Below, in pieces: positions 21,466 through 33,095 of a stretch of 64,000 bases of DNA; position 1 is the stretch's first letter; the number at the start of each line of letters is the position of its first letter. The stretch is taken from the NCBI RefSeq assembly GCF_042453785.1, contig NC_091671.1, forward strand, positions 36,223,001 to 36,287,000, given 5' to 3'. The DNA comes from Malus domestica (taxonomy: Eukaryota > Streptophyta > Magnoliopsida > Rosales > Rosaceae). The notes beneath the pieces are model-generated. The model searched no databases and had not been told where the DNA came from. It worked only from the letters and a program-made list of their open reading frames with translations. The translations under genes were made by a program, and so were the position numbers.

Positions 21466-22790
21466 TTGGCGTTGGTTACTGTTACCCTTGGAGGGTGAAT
21501 GAAGAATTGATCAATTTTTCCTTCACGTGCCAAAGCTTCAATATGATCACGAAGGGTGATACACTTCTCGCCGTCATGGCAGTTATGCTCGTGGTAGCAG
21601 TAAAACCTGCCCGTGTTCTTTGTGGGCTTGTAATCCGGGTGCCTTGGCTTTGGCTTCGGTATCAGGTGTGCTATGCTGGGGTAAATGGCCACGCATGTGG
21701 TGTTTAAAGGTGTGTATGCCTCATACCTTGGGGTAGGGGTTGTCCTGACATGTGCTTGACCTACTGTGTTAACTGCCTAAGGTCGAGGATTATCATGGCG
21801 ATACCTTTGGTTATCGAGGTAGTGTCCCTTACTCATTTTACCAAAATGAGACTGGTGAGGATGAAAATCTTTCCTTTTGCAATGAGATTGATATGTCTGT
21901 TGACTTGGCAAAGTATTTAAGTAAGGCAGGGGGAGGTACCGCTGCCGTTTGGAAGGTCGAGGTCTTCTCATTTGGTTGGATCTGGCTTCCACTCCCTACT
22001 TGCTGATAAGGGTTGGTTGTGAGGGGTTTCCCTTGATATGTCCTTGCCTCGGCGGAGGCATGGTTGTAAGCCTATGCCATCACCTCAGAGTAAGTCTTCC
22101 AAGTGTTGGCATTGATCATGTACTTGAAGAAACAATCACGTAGGCCTGCTGTGAAAGCCTTGATGGCGGTCTTGTCATCTGCCTCAGCGCAGCAAGAATA
22201 CTCATGGCTGAAACGACCGGCATACTCTCGTAGTGACTCGTCTGGCTTCTGGCGAATAGTGTACAAGTCATCTGCAAAATGCAAGCGATCGGTCTAGAAG
22301 ATGTGTTGAGAGACAAACAGTTTCCTCAGTTCCTCAAACGAATCTACTGTTTCAGGTGGAAGATGGCAATACCAATTTAGAGCTCCGTCAGAGAGAGTGG
22401 AGGGGAAGAGAAGACATCGCTCTTCGTCAGTGTGCATCCGATATGCCATGGTGGACTCAAAGAGGTTAAGGTATTCAATTGGGTCTTCCCTTCCAGTATA
22501 GAGTTGTAAACCAAGCTTTTGTTTTGTCTTCGCTTGAATAGGGGTGTCAATGATCCTCCTTATGAGAGGGCTAGGCCTGGGTTGGTTCTAGTCAGGTATC
22601 TCGGCCCGATGTTCGGCCTTCAACTTGTTTACTTCCTCAAGGAGCTGTAGGACGAGGGGGTCTTGAGTGGAGTCATGTACCAATGGGATTTTCTTTCGTA
22701 AGTCTCCATCGCCTCTTGGAAGTAGGAAAGTTTGAGCAAGGGCGTGTGATTTTTCCTTGGACTCGCCTACTGACTTTTAGGGCGAGTCTG
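21466..22790 (-). pseudogene. Tat gag core and zinc knuckle (frameshifted)
   Basis: The gag capsid-like region reads in frame at about 22560-22070: LGLQLYTGREDPIEYLNLFE, LSDGALNWYCHLPPETVDSF, then TAG at about 22297 (CAG to TAG) and KPDESLREYAGRFSHEYSCC, AFTAGLRDCFFKYM. The C-terminus, in another frame at 21692-21466, carries a CCHC-like knuckle (FYCYHEHNCHDGEKCITLRD) just before the protease. At least one frameshift separates the two. This would be the RNA-packaging protein of the element. Confidence 0.8.
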
Positions 22791-23411
22791 TCAGAATACC
22801 TCAGAGTCGCATGTACCTTCATGTTCTTCTAGGACATGTCGTTCCTTCCCTAGATTGGCAGCTGGCCTGGGTCGTGGGAGGGGACCGAGTCTTTTAGAAA
22901 CCCTTGGGTCATTGATCTTCGAGCATATGTGGAGGGGATTCTCTCGACGTTGCTTTAGGAAGTCTCGGCAGTCACTATAAACGGCTTTCGATCCTTCCAA
23001 CCCTTCTGCAATGAGGTGTCTTCCTCCACTTCTCCTGCTTCGGGTCGAAGTAGCTGGGTTGAGAGAAATCTCATGTTGATCAATGTTTTGATGATTAGCT
23101 CGCTCCTCATCAAGGATACCCATGTCGAATGAATGTGACCTACCGTGTTGGGGGGCACCCAGATGATGGTTGATGTCCACAGGGGCAACAAACTCGAGTG
23201 TTTGAGTACGCATAGTTTCATGAAGCGTCTCAAAGAGCTTCTCATACTGCTCCTGGAGGACCTCATTCTTCATTGCTATTTTGTTTTTTTGAGCTTCTAG
23301 CTCATCGACTTTAGCTTGAAGAGCAACCCTCTTTCCTTCATTCTTTCGTTGCTTCGCACTAGGTGCAAGAGGGGTGTCATTCTGTGTGCTATGGCTTCTT
23401 TCGCTCCCCAT
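22791..23411 (-). pseudogene. Tat gag N-terminal region
   Basis: The frame starts MGSERSHSTQNDTPLAPSAK at 23411, about 100 bases inside the 5' LTR. The first half is a predicted coiled coil (VALQAKVDELEAQKNKIAMK, NEVLQEQYEKLFETLHE). A basic, arginine-rich stretch follows (STRSRRSGGRH, DFLKQRRENPLH). It stops at 22791, ahead of the gag core in another frame. Confidence 0.7.
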
Positions 23412-23517
23412 ATTGGAAAGGGATGCCTGGTCAAAAGAGAGTGTACGAATGGTGGAAACCAGCTTGACAAAGCTGAAGAGAGTGGGAATAAGTGTCGTTC
23501 CCACAGACGGCGCCAAA

Positions 23518-23998
23518 TGTTGATGCACAAAATCGGTGAGGACTTTAATACAACAGAAAGTGTTAAGTTTATGACCTTCGCTAGATTGCTCCAGTCACTA
23601 GTGTGAATAAGTATGTAAATAGATAGGGACAGGGAAGCATACACAAGATGTACGTGGTTTACCCAGATTGGCTACGTCCACAAAGTAGAGGAGTTTTCAT
23701 TAATTGTGAAGGGTTTACACAATTACATAGGTTCAAGCTCTCCTTTAGTGAGTACTAGTGAATGATTTAGTACAAATGACATTAGGAAATATTATGAGAG
23801 AATGATCTCTATTTATAGAAGAGAGTTTCTAGTTTCATTCTGACATTGACATGTGTCGTGTTGTGATTTGCTTCTGATGTTGACACGTGTTACGCTATGA
23901 TTGGCCTCCTGGTTGGAGGGAAACTCTTCTGGGTCCTTGACGGTATAACGTTGACCAGTGCTCAATAGTTTCGGGATTGGTCAAGTATGGTACAAACA
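23518..23998 (-). repeat. 5' LTR of the Tat element
   Basis: It is 481 bp, full-length match to 2280-2760. The primer-binding site (tggcgccgtctgtgggaa in element sense) lies immediately inside at 23515-23498. The duplicated target caagt follows at 23999-24003. Confidence 0.92.
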
Positions 23999-24003
23999 CA
24001 AGT

Positions 24004-25596
24004 AGAATGTGTAACAGAAAGTGTTATTACAAGAATGTCCAAGCGGAGAGAATGACACAAATTCACTGGTATGGGAATGCCTCATAGCTCAGATCGTATA
24101 CCTCGTTCCTAGGTCCTGAAGGGGCGCAAAACAAAATATGAGTGGACCAAGTTGATATATAAGTAATACTAAAACAGTTATTCATCAATGTACTAACCCC
24201 CAAAATTTATGAAAACTCAATAGTATAATAGGTAATAGGTTTTCTGAAAACCCTAGCATGCCATAAAACTTCATAAAACATATATCATATATAGTGTGCT
24301 TAGTAGTGGTATTAGAATCGTCCAAAGGCCTTCATTCACCCTTAGGCCCCTACATCACCCGACCGAAGCCATATATGTATCTTCATTCGCCCGTAGGCCC
24401 TTACAGCACCCGACCGAAGCCATATATAGATATCATTCGCCCATAGGCACATAGTATGAGTAACCACTGAATAAGCACAATAAAAACATAAACATAATAT
24501 TTCCAAAAATATATGTATATATCTCAATAGAGCTCAATAGCTCGAACATCATATCTTAAATCATATTCATGAATATCTCAATAAGCATAAATCCAGTGAA
24601 GCATGATATTTCATAAAGTGTAAATCTAATTTACTCATAAACGTTTCATAAAACGTAGATATAAAATCATGTTTTTCATGTATCCATTTCTAATAGTAAA
24701 ATCGTGCATTTGGAAGGGATCCACTCACAGATACTCCGTAGTCGAAGAGTCGTGCGAACTAGGGAGGACAAAGACGCCACTAATAAATGCACCTAAGCAC
24801 ATAAAGGGACCAATTAATAAAACTATACTAAAACGATTGAATTTTGGGAAACAGATGTTATAAAAGGATTCAGGACGTTGAAAAACCTAAAGGGTAGCCT
24901 CAGGTACCCCCACGCGCCGAGTTGGGTTGTCGAAAAATTGGCCGAAAAAGTTACCGGCATCACCGACGTGGATGACGATGGAGAACAGTACCTCTAATGG
25001 AGGCACGTATGCTCCATGCACAGGCCAAGACAGGTGCCTACGCGTGCCCATACGCAGGCCTATGCACGGACCCACGCACTAACTGGAATCTGGGTTATGC
25101 TAAAGGTTTGGGTTTGGGCTTGGCTTAATGGGCTGGGTCTCTAAGTTGGGCCGGTAGCATGGCCCAAAGGTTTGGGCTGGGTAGCAGTTGGGTTTGGATC
25201 ATGGTTTTAGGGTTATTAGGTCGGGTCGACCCGATTTTAAGTTGTGGATAGGCCTGTTTCTAGGCAAACCTTCAAACGCTCATAACTTCTTCAATACTCT
25301 ACCAAATCAAGTAATACAAAAACAAAAGTTGTAGTTCTTAATGAGATGAAGAGAATGGTATCTCATAAAATGGCTAACTCATCGTGGGTTGACCGAAAAA
25401 CGGCTCGAAAGTGGCGGTGCTATCGGAAAACTGGGGAAAACTCACTCCGAGCTATTTCTACATTTAACAAGCTTAAATAACTTACAACAAGCCTTGATCT
25501 AACCTTAAAACACATCTCAAGGGTTTCTAGGAACTTACCCATGTTGAAAAAGTCACGAAAGTTGTTGGAGTTCGTCGAGGGAAGGTGTACCGTGAC
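24004..25596. mobile_element. Solo LTR copy 1, middle fragment
   Basis: It aligns as the reverse complement of about 29240-31100 (for example aaaaccctagcatgccataa against ttatggcatgctagggtttt). It includes the 50-60-bp sub-repeat with cacccgaccgaagccatata (24340-24445) and the tract aagcacataaagggaccaat. With 2026-2279 and 27692-28219 it rebuilds a 2.4-kb LTR-like unit lacking internal coding DNA. Confidence 0.8.
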
Positions 25597-25955
25597 CAAG
25601 GAAGAAAATATCGATGATATCGGAAATATCGGTAGTCCGAGAACACGGAAATATCGATGGAAATATCGGTAAAATATCGATATCGATAAAAATTACATGG
25701 AAACCACGGAAATTGTAAGAAAAACTTGGAAATTTTTATTGAAACTTTGTAGGATGTTTATTTAGTCAATTATCTATTAGTTTATCACAAAAAATTGGAA
25801 GGAAATGCATTGCATGATGGATTTAACATTATCAAGTTGATTATATAGCGATCTGACAAACATTATAAGTGTAGAAAATATGTAGTAATTAATGAAAGAA
25901 GTCTAAACACACCATAATCATTTATATATAATGAATTAGTACAATAGTTTACACT

Positions 25956-26500
25956 TTAGTACCACATAGAGTTCCTATGAGGTTCAAATTTGTCACTATC
26001 TTCATCATCTCTATGTGTAGAATGAGTGTATTGTGAAGAGTAGTTATCAAATGATAAATCCCCAAAATAGTTTTGCATGTAATTGTTAATATGCCACCCA
26101 TATGGATCCGAGATTGGTTGAGGTTGTCCATAAGAAAAATCATTTGAAGATTGAGGCTGGGATTGATTCCATGAGTCGCTCGATTCCATCCCAACAGGAA
26201 TGGGATATGAAGGGTAGGGAAATGGTTGGTTATGAGTATAACCATAGTTACTACTTCCCAATCCAACAGAGTCTGAAGTTCTAGATAACGAGTCATCTTC
26301 TTGACTTGACAAAATCCCTTTGCCTCTTTCTCTGCGAGTATAGTCCTTCCATATGGCACCAATTCCTGGTCCTGCCCGCCTACTGCCATGGTCATCATCC
26401 TGTTTTGCATGTGAAAGATGTCACACGATTTCATTATGAAAGCAGTATTATTTGTTGTCCATGTTCTGAAATTGCAAAAAGTTCTTTGGCTCATTGGATC
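25956..26500 (-). pseudogene. hAT-type transposase C-terminal fragment
   Basis: A terminal exon at 26399-25956 follows an acceptor-like tgcaaaacag and reads DDDHGSRRAGPGIGAIWKDY, TRRERGKGILSSQEDD, a tyrosine/serine-rich tail and EPHRNSMWY stop. A short stretch upstream (MSQRTFCNFRTWTTNN, about 26494-26440) looks like the preceding exon. The tail resembles C-termini of plant hAT superfamily proteins as I remember them. The BED finger, catalytic region and dimerisation domain are absent, so it is not functional. Confidence 0.6.
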
Positions 26501-26529
26501 AGAGAGGTAGACATAGGTTTGGAATGATT

Positions 26530-27510
26530 TGGTTTTGAATAATTTGGAGCATTGGATGCTTTTTTTTTCTTACACGCCACCACTCAGACAGTCAAAAAGA
26601 CTGAAAAACTCACACTCCACCACACACACACTTCGAGACCCCCCACACCACACCACACACGCACACCACACACGTACACCATACACGGAGCTCAGTCTCT
26701 CTCTCGATCTTTCATTTCCCACTCCACTACCATATTCTCGAATCCTCTCAATCTCTCTCTTCTCTCTTCTCTCTCTCTGAGGTCGGTCTGAGCCTTCGTT
26801 CTCACCGAGAACTTCTCAGTCTTCTCCCTCCCTTCCCCCTTCTCCAGTTCTTCCACACACACACAGAGACATCATCTCTCGAATCTCGATCCTCCTCGTC
26901 CGTGTCTCCGTGTCTCCCTGTCTCCCTCTGCTCCTCTCATCTCACCCGCCCTAAACCCAGCCGTCGACACCACTCCATAACCGCCTTCCTTCTAAACCAC
27001 CTTGATCCATGGAGATCGATCGGAAATCATCGTAGTCCAAGCCGTCGACACCACTGAGGAGCACGACGTTGTCCCAGCCGTCTTGGATTCGTGAGGAAGA
27101 CGATGTTCCCAGGCTCCTACTTCTCTTCTTCTCGGCTTTTACTTTAAATTTTTGTACAGATTTCAATCTTTCTGCATGTTGCACCTTTGTTGTACTGAAA
27201 TTGATTTTAGGGATTTAGGAATTAGGGTTTCTATTTTTGTACAGATTGCGATTTATCTGCATGTTGCTTGATTTTTGTACTGAAATCGATTTTAGGGATT
27301 TAGGAATTAGGGATTCAGTCAGTTCATTTGCTTTGAATCCGAATTTGGGGATTTAGGGATTCGGTTCATTTGCTTTGATTTTTGTACTGAAATCGTTCTT
27401 CTCGGCTTGTAAACATGTTGATTTTTGTACTGAAATCGATTTTAGGGAATCCTGTATTGTAGATTCAGTTCATTTGCTTTGAATTAGAATTTGGGGATTT
27501 AGGGTTTCGG
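26530..27510 (+). other. Pyrimidine-rich segment inside the hAT element, possible captured gene 5' end
   Basis: From 26575 the plus strand is C/T- and CA-rich (ctctctcgatctttcatttc, tctctcttctctcttctctc), as in plant 5' leaders. Intron-like T-rich DNA follows from about 27120, with three copies of tttttgtactgaaatcgatt. No long ORF is present. Its sense strand is opposite to the transposase fragment. Confidence 0.4.
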
Positions 27511-27691
27511 ATTATTTGCTCCGGCTGTGTTCTCCGATGATTCCATACCAAATATCGCGATAGTTTCGAAAATATCGCGATATTCTACCGAAAACAAGTT
27601 GGAAAGTTAATAAAATATCGGGGTCCCAAAAAAACGATAATATCGGCGATATATCGCCGATATTATCGATATTTTCTTCACGGTCCGTGAC

Positions 27692-28219
27692 TGTCAAGTG
27701 TCGAGTTTGGCATGGGGTTTCGAGGTCCAATGTCCAAGCCTTGAGTCTTGGGGTTGTTATTGTTGTGAGAGTGAACTCAGAGAGAGGGGAGAGGGAGATC
27801 GCAAAGAGAGGGCACGGGGAAAGTTAAAAGGGAAATGAGAGAAAGTAAGGAGAAGAGAGAGAAAGAATGTTATAAAAGGAAATAGGAAAAATTTGAAAAG
27901 TATGAGAGGGCATAGGGTAAGGTTAAAGGGACAAGAATCCCAAGTGGGTCCCATTGGTTCACAATCTAAGAATCCATAAGACGAAACATAAAATATCTGA
28001 AAACGTTCGACGGTTCAAACGCAGAATCTTCCTTATACATCCGAATTCGAATCCATTCGCACCTACGTGTTCATGACGATGAGTACGATGTGAATAAATT
28101 AATTAAATTAAGACTATGCATTTTGACGAGATGGTCAACGAAAGTCAACTCAAAGGTACAATGGTAATTTCATAAATTCGATAGTATAAAATACGATAAA
28201 TCAAGGACGAGGTTTCAAA
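27692..28219. mobile_element. Solo LTR copy 1, right fragment
   Basis: It matches the reverse complement of 28781-29240 (cattttgacgagatggtcaa against ttgaccatctcatcaaaatg). It ends ggacgaggtttcaaa, where copy 2 has gggacgagtttcaca, and is followed by the attct duplication at 28220-28224. Confidence 0.78.
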
Positions 28220-28224
28220 ATTCT

Positions 28225-28780
28225 TCAGTAGTTAATTCGTTATAAGAGCTATGTTCAATTGAACTCATGGACCACTAAGCTAAACTTTGTACTTCGGAGT
28301 ATGCTTCATAATGTTCCAACATTCATGCATTGTGAATGATTCCTTGTTTTCAAGATTGAACCACATTTGTGCCTATAATTGTTGAACAAAAATTCTGAAA
28401 CAACATAATTGTTGGAACCAAATTTGCGTACATTTGAGGACAGAAGCAAAATCCAGTCAAAATTACCCATGGACATAACGATGGGAGAATGAGGTTGATT
28501 GGAGGGTGTGATTGAATCCAGATCTAACTGCTTACATATCTCCAGGGGAGGATAATCAAATCACATGTATAGTTCTAAAGAAGGAAAGGTGTGATGTATA
28601 CTGCATCGTGAACCATCCTTTACAAGTAACTTATGGCGGGGTGTGTAAGAGAAACATCTTTATGTCTACACGTAAACAACAACGTGTATGATAGAATATG
28701 TATGAGTGATAACATATATAAGAATTATCTATGAGAGAATATATATGATTGGTAACATAAATTAGAACCAGGGAGATAAA
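28225..28780. other. Spacer between two inverted solo LTRs
   Basis: About 560 bases of AT-rich DNA without a credible ORF. The last five bases, ataaa, are the target site of the downstream solo LTR. Confidence 0.5.
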
Positions 28781-31336
28781 TGTGAAACTCGTCCCTAATT
28801 TGTTGTATTTTCATATTGTCGGACTTATGAAATTACCAATTTACCCTTAAGTTAACTTTCGTTGACCATCTCATCAAAATGCCTATTTCAAATTTTAATA
28901 ATTTATTCTTATCGTACCCATCACCATGAACGCTTAAGCGTGAACGGATTTGAAATTGGTTTTGTAACGAAGATTTTACGTTCGAAATGTTGAACGTTTT
29001 TTGATACTTTCGTGTTTCGTCCTTAGTGACCTTATTTTGTGCATCACTAGGGCCCACATGTTTCCTCCCTTTTCCCTCCCCGTGACCTCATTCCTTTTTC
29101 TTTTTCTGAAAAACACTCACACTTTCTCTCATAACTCTCTCATCTCTCTCCCTCTTTACACTCTCGGCTCTTTCTCAAACCATAAACAAACAATACAATA
29201 ATGACAACAACATCCTCACCAAAACCCCGGTGAACTTAGAATCGAAGGAGAAGCCTTCAAACCCTTCCAAACTCGATGCACAATACTTTCACTGTTCACC
29301 GAGTTTTTCGATAAGTTTTCACCTTTTTCGACCAAGGTATGCCTCAAACTTCATCCAAAAGTTGTAGATCATGTCTTGGTGTATGTCTGGAAGTAGTTTT
29401 GAGAAGTTTTGGTGATGTTTGGACATAAGAATCTCATGGGGAAAGCTTCCTCAGTTTTTCGGAGAGCATCGCCACTTTCGAGGCGTTTTTCGACCAAACC
29501 ACGACGAGTTAGCCATCAAGAAAGGTACCATTCTCTTTGTCTCGTCGAGAAGTATGATTTTCTTTTTTGAATCACTTGATTCTGGTGAATTGAAGAAGTT
29601 ATGAACGTTTAAAGTTTACTCAGTTTCAGGCAAATTCCCTAGTTTTCTCGCGGACCAGTCACCTTTCAAGCCATTTTTTGGCCATCTCTAGCAACCATTG
29701 GGCTTCCAAATAGGTACAATCTTGTTTTACACTTTCCTAGATTCGTTTTGAGATATTATGGGTCGAATTTGGTTAAAAAACGAGTGATTTACAAAGTTTT
29801 GAAAATTGCCCAAACTTCCGGCCAAAAATCCAGTTTCCGGTGGGTTTTCCGGTTACCGGGTCAACCCGACCCACAAACCCAGCTACCTGGCCCAATTATA
29901 CTACCCAGCCCAACAACCAGAAGCCCAACCCACTAAACTAAACCCAACCAAAGTAAGACCCAGCCCAACAAAACAGGCCCAACCTAATAACCTAGTCCAA
30001 CCCAGAAACCCAAAGCCCAGACCCCGATCCGACCCGTTGACTGTTGACCCGACCTGTTGACCGTTGACATGACCCATTAACTGTTGACTTTTGGTTTACT
30101 TTTTCGGGTTTTTGACCGGGACCTTTTCTAGACTAATTTCGACGTCCTGATTCCAAATTCGCACTCAATTTTCCTAAATTCAATCGTTATAGTATAGTTT
30201 TATTAATTGGTCCCTTTATGTGCTTAGGTGCGTTTGTTAGTGGCATTTTCGTCTTCTTTAATTTGCACGACTTTTCGATGACGGAGTAAGGTGAGTGGAC
30301 CCCTTCTAAATTGCATGATTTTACTATTAGAAATGCATACATGAAAAACATGGTTTTATGACTACGTTTTATGAAACGCTTATGAGTGAATTGGATTTAC
30401 GCTTTATTGAAATATCATGCCTTATCAGATTTACATTCTTTGAAGGATTTATGATTTTATATTGTGAACATGTTTTATGATATGATGTTTGAGCTATGGA
30501 GATCTGATGAGATATATGTTGGAAATATTATATTTATGATTTTCTATGCTTATATATGCCTACGGGCGAATGATATCATTAAATGGCTTCAGTCGGGTAA
30601 TGTAGGGCCTACGGGCAAATGATACTTATACGTGGCTTCGGTCGGGTGATGTAGGGCCTACGGGCGAATGAAGATTTATATATGGCTTCGGTTGGATGAT
30701 GTAGGGCCTTTAGGGCGAATAAAGATTTATATATGCCTACAGGTGGAAGATGAAGAGCCTTCAGGTGAATGAAGATATATATATATATATATATATGCAC
30801 ACTATATATGATATATGTTTTATGAAGTTTTATGGCATGCTAGGGTTTTCAGAAAACCTATTACTTATTATGCTATATGATTTTTCTAAACTGGGGGTTA
30901 ATACGTTGAAGAATAACTGTTTTAGTATAACATATATATAAACTTGGTCCACTCATGTTTTGTTTTGTGCCCTCTCATGATTTAGAATTGAGACGTACAA
31001 TCCCAGTGTCAAGGCACTCCCGCGCTGGTATCTTCGAGTCCTCTCAGTGTATGACCTATTCATCTTGTTATTGCACTTTCTAATATTCCTTCTGCTTGTA
31101 TTTCGAATTAGTAGTATGCTCTAAACCTGTCATGCATGATCACTTTTAAATTGTTGGCAGTTAAATATTATATCTTATTAAGGTTTGTACTTGATTACTA
31201 CTTTGTGTTGTTACGCACGAAATGGCTTGCGTCATTCTCAGCATATGCATTCATTAAATGGCTTGCGTCATTCTCAGGTGTTGGCCAGCATGTGACCATT
31301 CTGTTGTCCTTCAGACATCGGGATCGGAGCGTGTCA
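28781..31336. mobile_element. Solo LTR copy 2 (2556 bp), inverted relative to copy 1
   Basis: It has TGTGAAACTCGTCCC...GATCGGAGCGTGTCA ends (TG...CA) and a perfect 5-bp duplication, ataaa at 28776-28780 and 31337-31341. There is no internal coding region, so it is a solo LTR or a very large-LTR relic. It contains a GGCCCA-rich tract (29870-30020) and a sub-repeat of 50-60 bp with gcctacgggcgaatga at 30555-30780. Confidence 0.85.
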
Positions 31337-31341
31337 ATAAA

Positions 31342-32488
31342 TATACCCATGCTAGGTTATTTATGAAGACCTTGATAGTCGGAGAGTAATCAACAACTAA
31401 ATAGGGAAACAATCAAGAAGGGAATCTAGGATAAGATACCCAATCATCATAGGATTACGATTACATTGTATAATCTCCAAGATATCCTAATTTGACTTGA
31501 ACTAGGGTTTTCATACTAAGGAAACGAGTAACATATTTGATGATGTTAGAGCTAATAGAGTTGTGCCAAATTACCTTGATTATGGTAATCCAATAAGGTA
31601 TGGCCATGTAGCTCCAATCTCACTTAGAAGGCTTTCCGGTCATCTGACTACCCTAAGTGCCACGTGTCATTAGCCTAGAAATAAAGGTCTAAACAATAAC
31701 ATGTTATTTATATTTTAATTTATTACTAATAAATTGTTATTACCTCATTGACTAGATTATCGTCACTTTGATCAATAAATTACCTCTATTTTTGCGAGAG
31801 CTTTTTGGCAAGCTTTCAAATCTTTATGTAAATGTTTGTACCTGCTCAACAAAGATTGATCAGTTTGGGGTGTACCTTGAATTAGCTTGAAAAATTGTGC
31901 TTAAATCCTCTTCCACATTTGTTGCACTCTTATCTCATTTCTCGTGATCAGGTCATGAGTAGCACACACCCAACCCTCAAGCAAAGCAAAGTTTTCCCCA
32001 ATCAATGAAGTTGTTTTCTCTCATTTTAAAATTTTTTGTACCGTTAAATTAATCTCAATCGTTAATTTTTTGCTCATCTGAAATCCGGCGCACTGGAAAG
32101 TGTTATATGGCACAGTGGTAAATATTTTTAAGTTTTTTAATCGTTGGAAATCCAATAGCTCATAAATGCCACTTCATGTAGCATTTGGTGGCTTCTGTTA
32201 GACTCACACAATGGGCCTCACAAAGGCAGAAGCTGATGGCCAACTTGTTAAGTTCACGCATGTAGTGCAAGTGCCAGACACAAAATAAATAAATAAATAA
32301 ATCAAAACATAACTAACATCAGCCTTGTCCGTTGGAGCAAAGTTAGGCTTCGAATGTTTGGGCCTTTGGGCGAACTTTGCTTGGCCCACCACTTGCTCTT
32401 GCCAATTTGGACCGGTGGAGGAAGGTTTGGGGTTGGAGAGCAAGTTTAGGCCCTTGCCCTTGCCTTGCACCAACCGGTGAAAGTGCTC
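31342..32488. other. Intergenic DNA, no gene
   Basis: Non-coding and AT-rich, with a short (aaat)n run at 32281-32302. No repeat boundaries could be fixed. Confidence 0.4.
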
Positions 32489-32491
32489 TTA

Positions 32492-33092
32492 GGCCATCTC
32501 CAACCAAAGGTTGGCCAGATGGCTCGTTTTAGCCCTCTGGTCATCCAAGATATTAATATTTTAATGAACAGTACATGGCCATATTTGTCTTCATCTCCAA
32601 CCGAGGGCCATAAGGCTCATTTTAGCCCTGTCACAAAAAATCGTCTCCAACCGAGGGCAAAAGGGCCATAGGGCCAAACATAATTTATTATTTAAAGTTA
32701 AAAACAACAACAACTTAAATTTAAAAACTACAACTTAAATTTAAAAACTACAAATTAAATTTAAAAACTACAAATTAAATTAATAAAAAAAAAAATTGGC
32801 CCAAAAAAAAAGAAAGAATCCAACGGTAACTAGCCGTTGTATTTGAAATTTTGGCCTACCATTACTGTCGGATATAATCGACATGTATAAGTACAATGCT
32901 ATTAGATATAACCGACAAGAATAATGACAAATCCAGCCAAGCCTGGGGGTGGCTGGCTGGCCAACCGGTTGGCTCTTTGGCTCTTTTTTGTCCAATAGGC
33001 CCACGAGCCCTTTGGCCTAGCCCTCGGTTGGAGACGGTTTTCGAGCTATTTTCGGATCTCTGGCCCTCTGTACCCTTCGGTTGGAGATGGCC
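32492..33092. mobile_element. PIF/Harbinger (Tourist-like) MITE, 601 bp
   Basis: The terminal inverted repeat is GGCCATCTCCAACC(A/G)AAGG at both ends. It is flanked by tta (32489-32491 and 33093-33095), the 3-bp target duplication of Harbinger elements. Internal subterminal copies of ctccaaccgagggc occur at 32590-32660 and inverted near 33020. It has no coding capacity. Confidence 0.85.
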
Positions 33093-33095
33093 TTA

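Larger units (their letters stand above)
2280..23998 (-). mobile_element. Ty3/Gypsy Tat-lineage LTR retrotransposon (degenerate), with nested Athila
   Basis: The element is bounded by two 481-bp direct LTRs (2280-2760 and 23518-23998) that start TGTTGATGCA and end TACAAACA. They differ by about 24 substitutions by eye, roughly 5%. Flanking caagc (2275-2279) and caagt (23999-24003) are a 4-of-5 target-site duplication. On the minus strand the order is 5' LTR, primer-binding site (tggcgccgtctgtggg at 23515-23500), gag, protease, reverse transcriptase, RNase H, a second archaeal-type RNase H, integrase, a very long 3' region, polypurine tract (ttaggggagcat, 2772-2761) and 3' LTR. The second RNase H and the long 3' region with an antisense gene mark the Tat/Ogre/Retand lineage. 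Stop codons make it non-autonomous. Without the nested Athila and its duplication it is about 13.6 kb. Confidence 0.92.
25597..27684. mobile_element. hAT-like DNA element, chimeric and non-autonomous
   Basis: Both ends carry inverted gaagaaaatatcgat followed by clustered ATATCG motifs (25600-25690 and 27540-27680), like subterminal transposase-binding repeats. It is flanked by ccgtgac at 25590-25596 and 27685-27691, 7 matching bases consistent with a mutated 8-bp duplication. Inside are a minus-strand transposase C-terminus (25956-26500) and a plus-strand pyrimidine-rich segment that looks like a host-gene 5' end (26530-27510). Family assignment rests on duplication length and the transposase tail. 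Confidence 0.7.

Noticed and set aside
2026..31336. Single fold-back transposon spanning both inverted LTR copies
   Set aside because: Each arm has its own target duplication (attct and ataaa), so they inserted independently.
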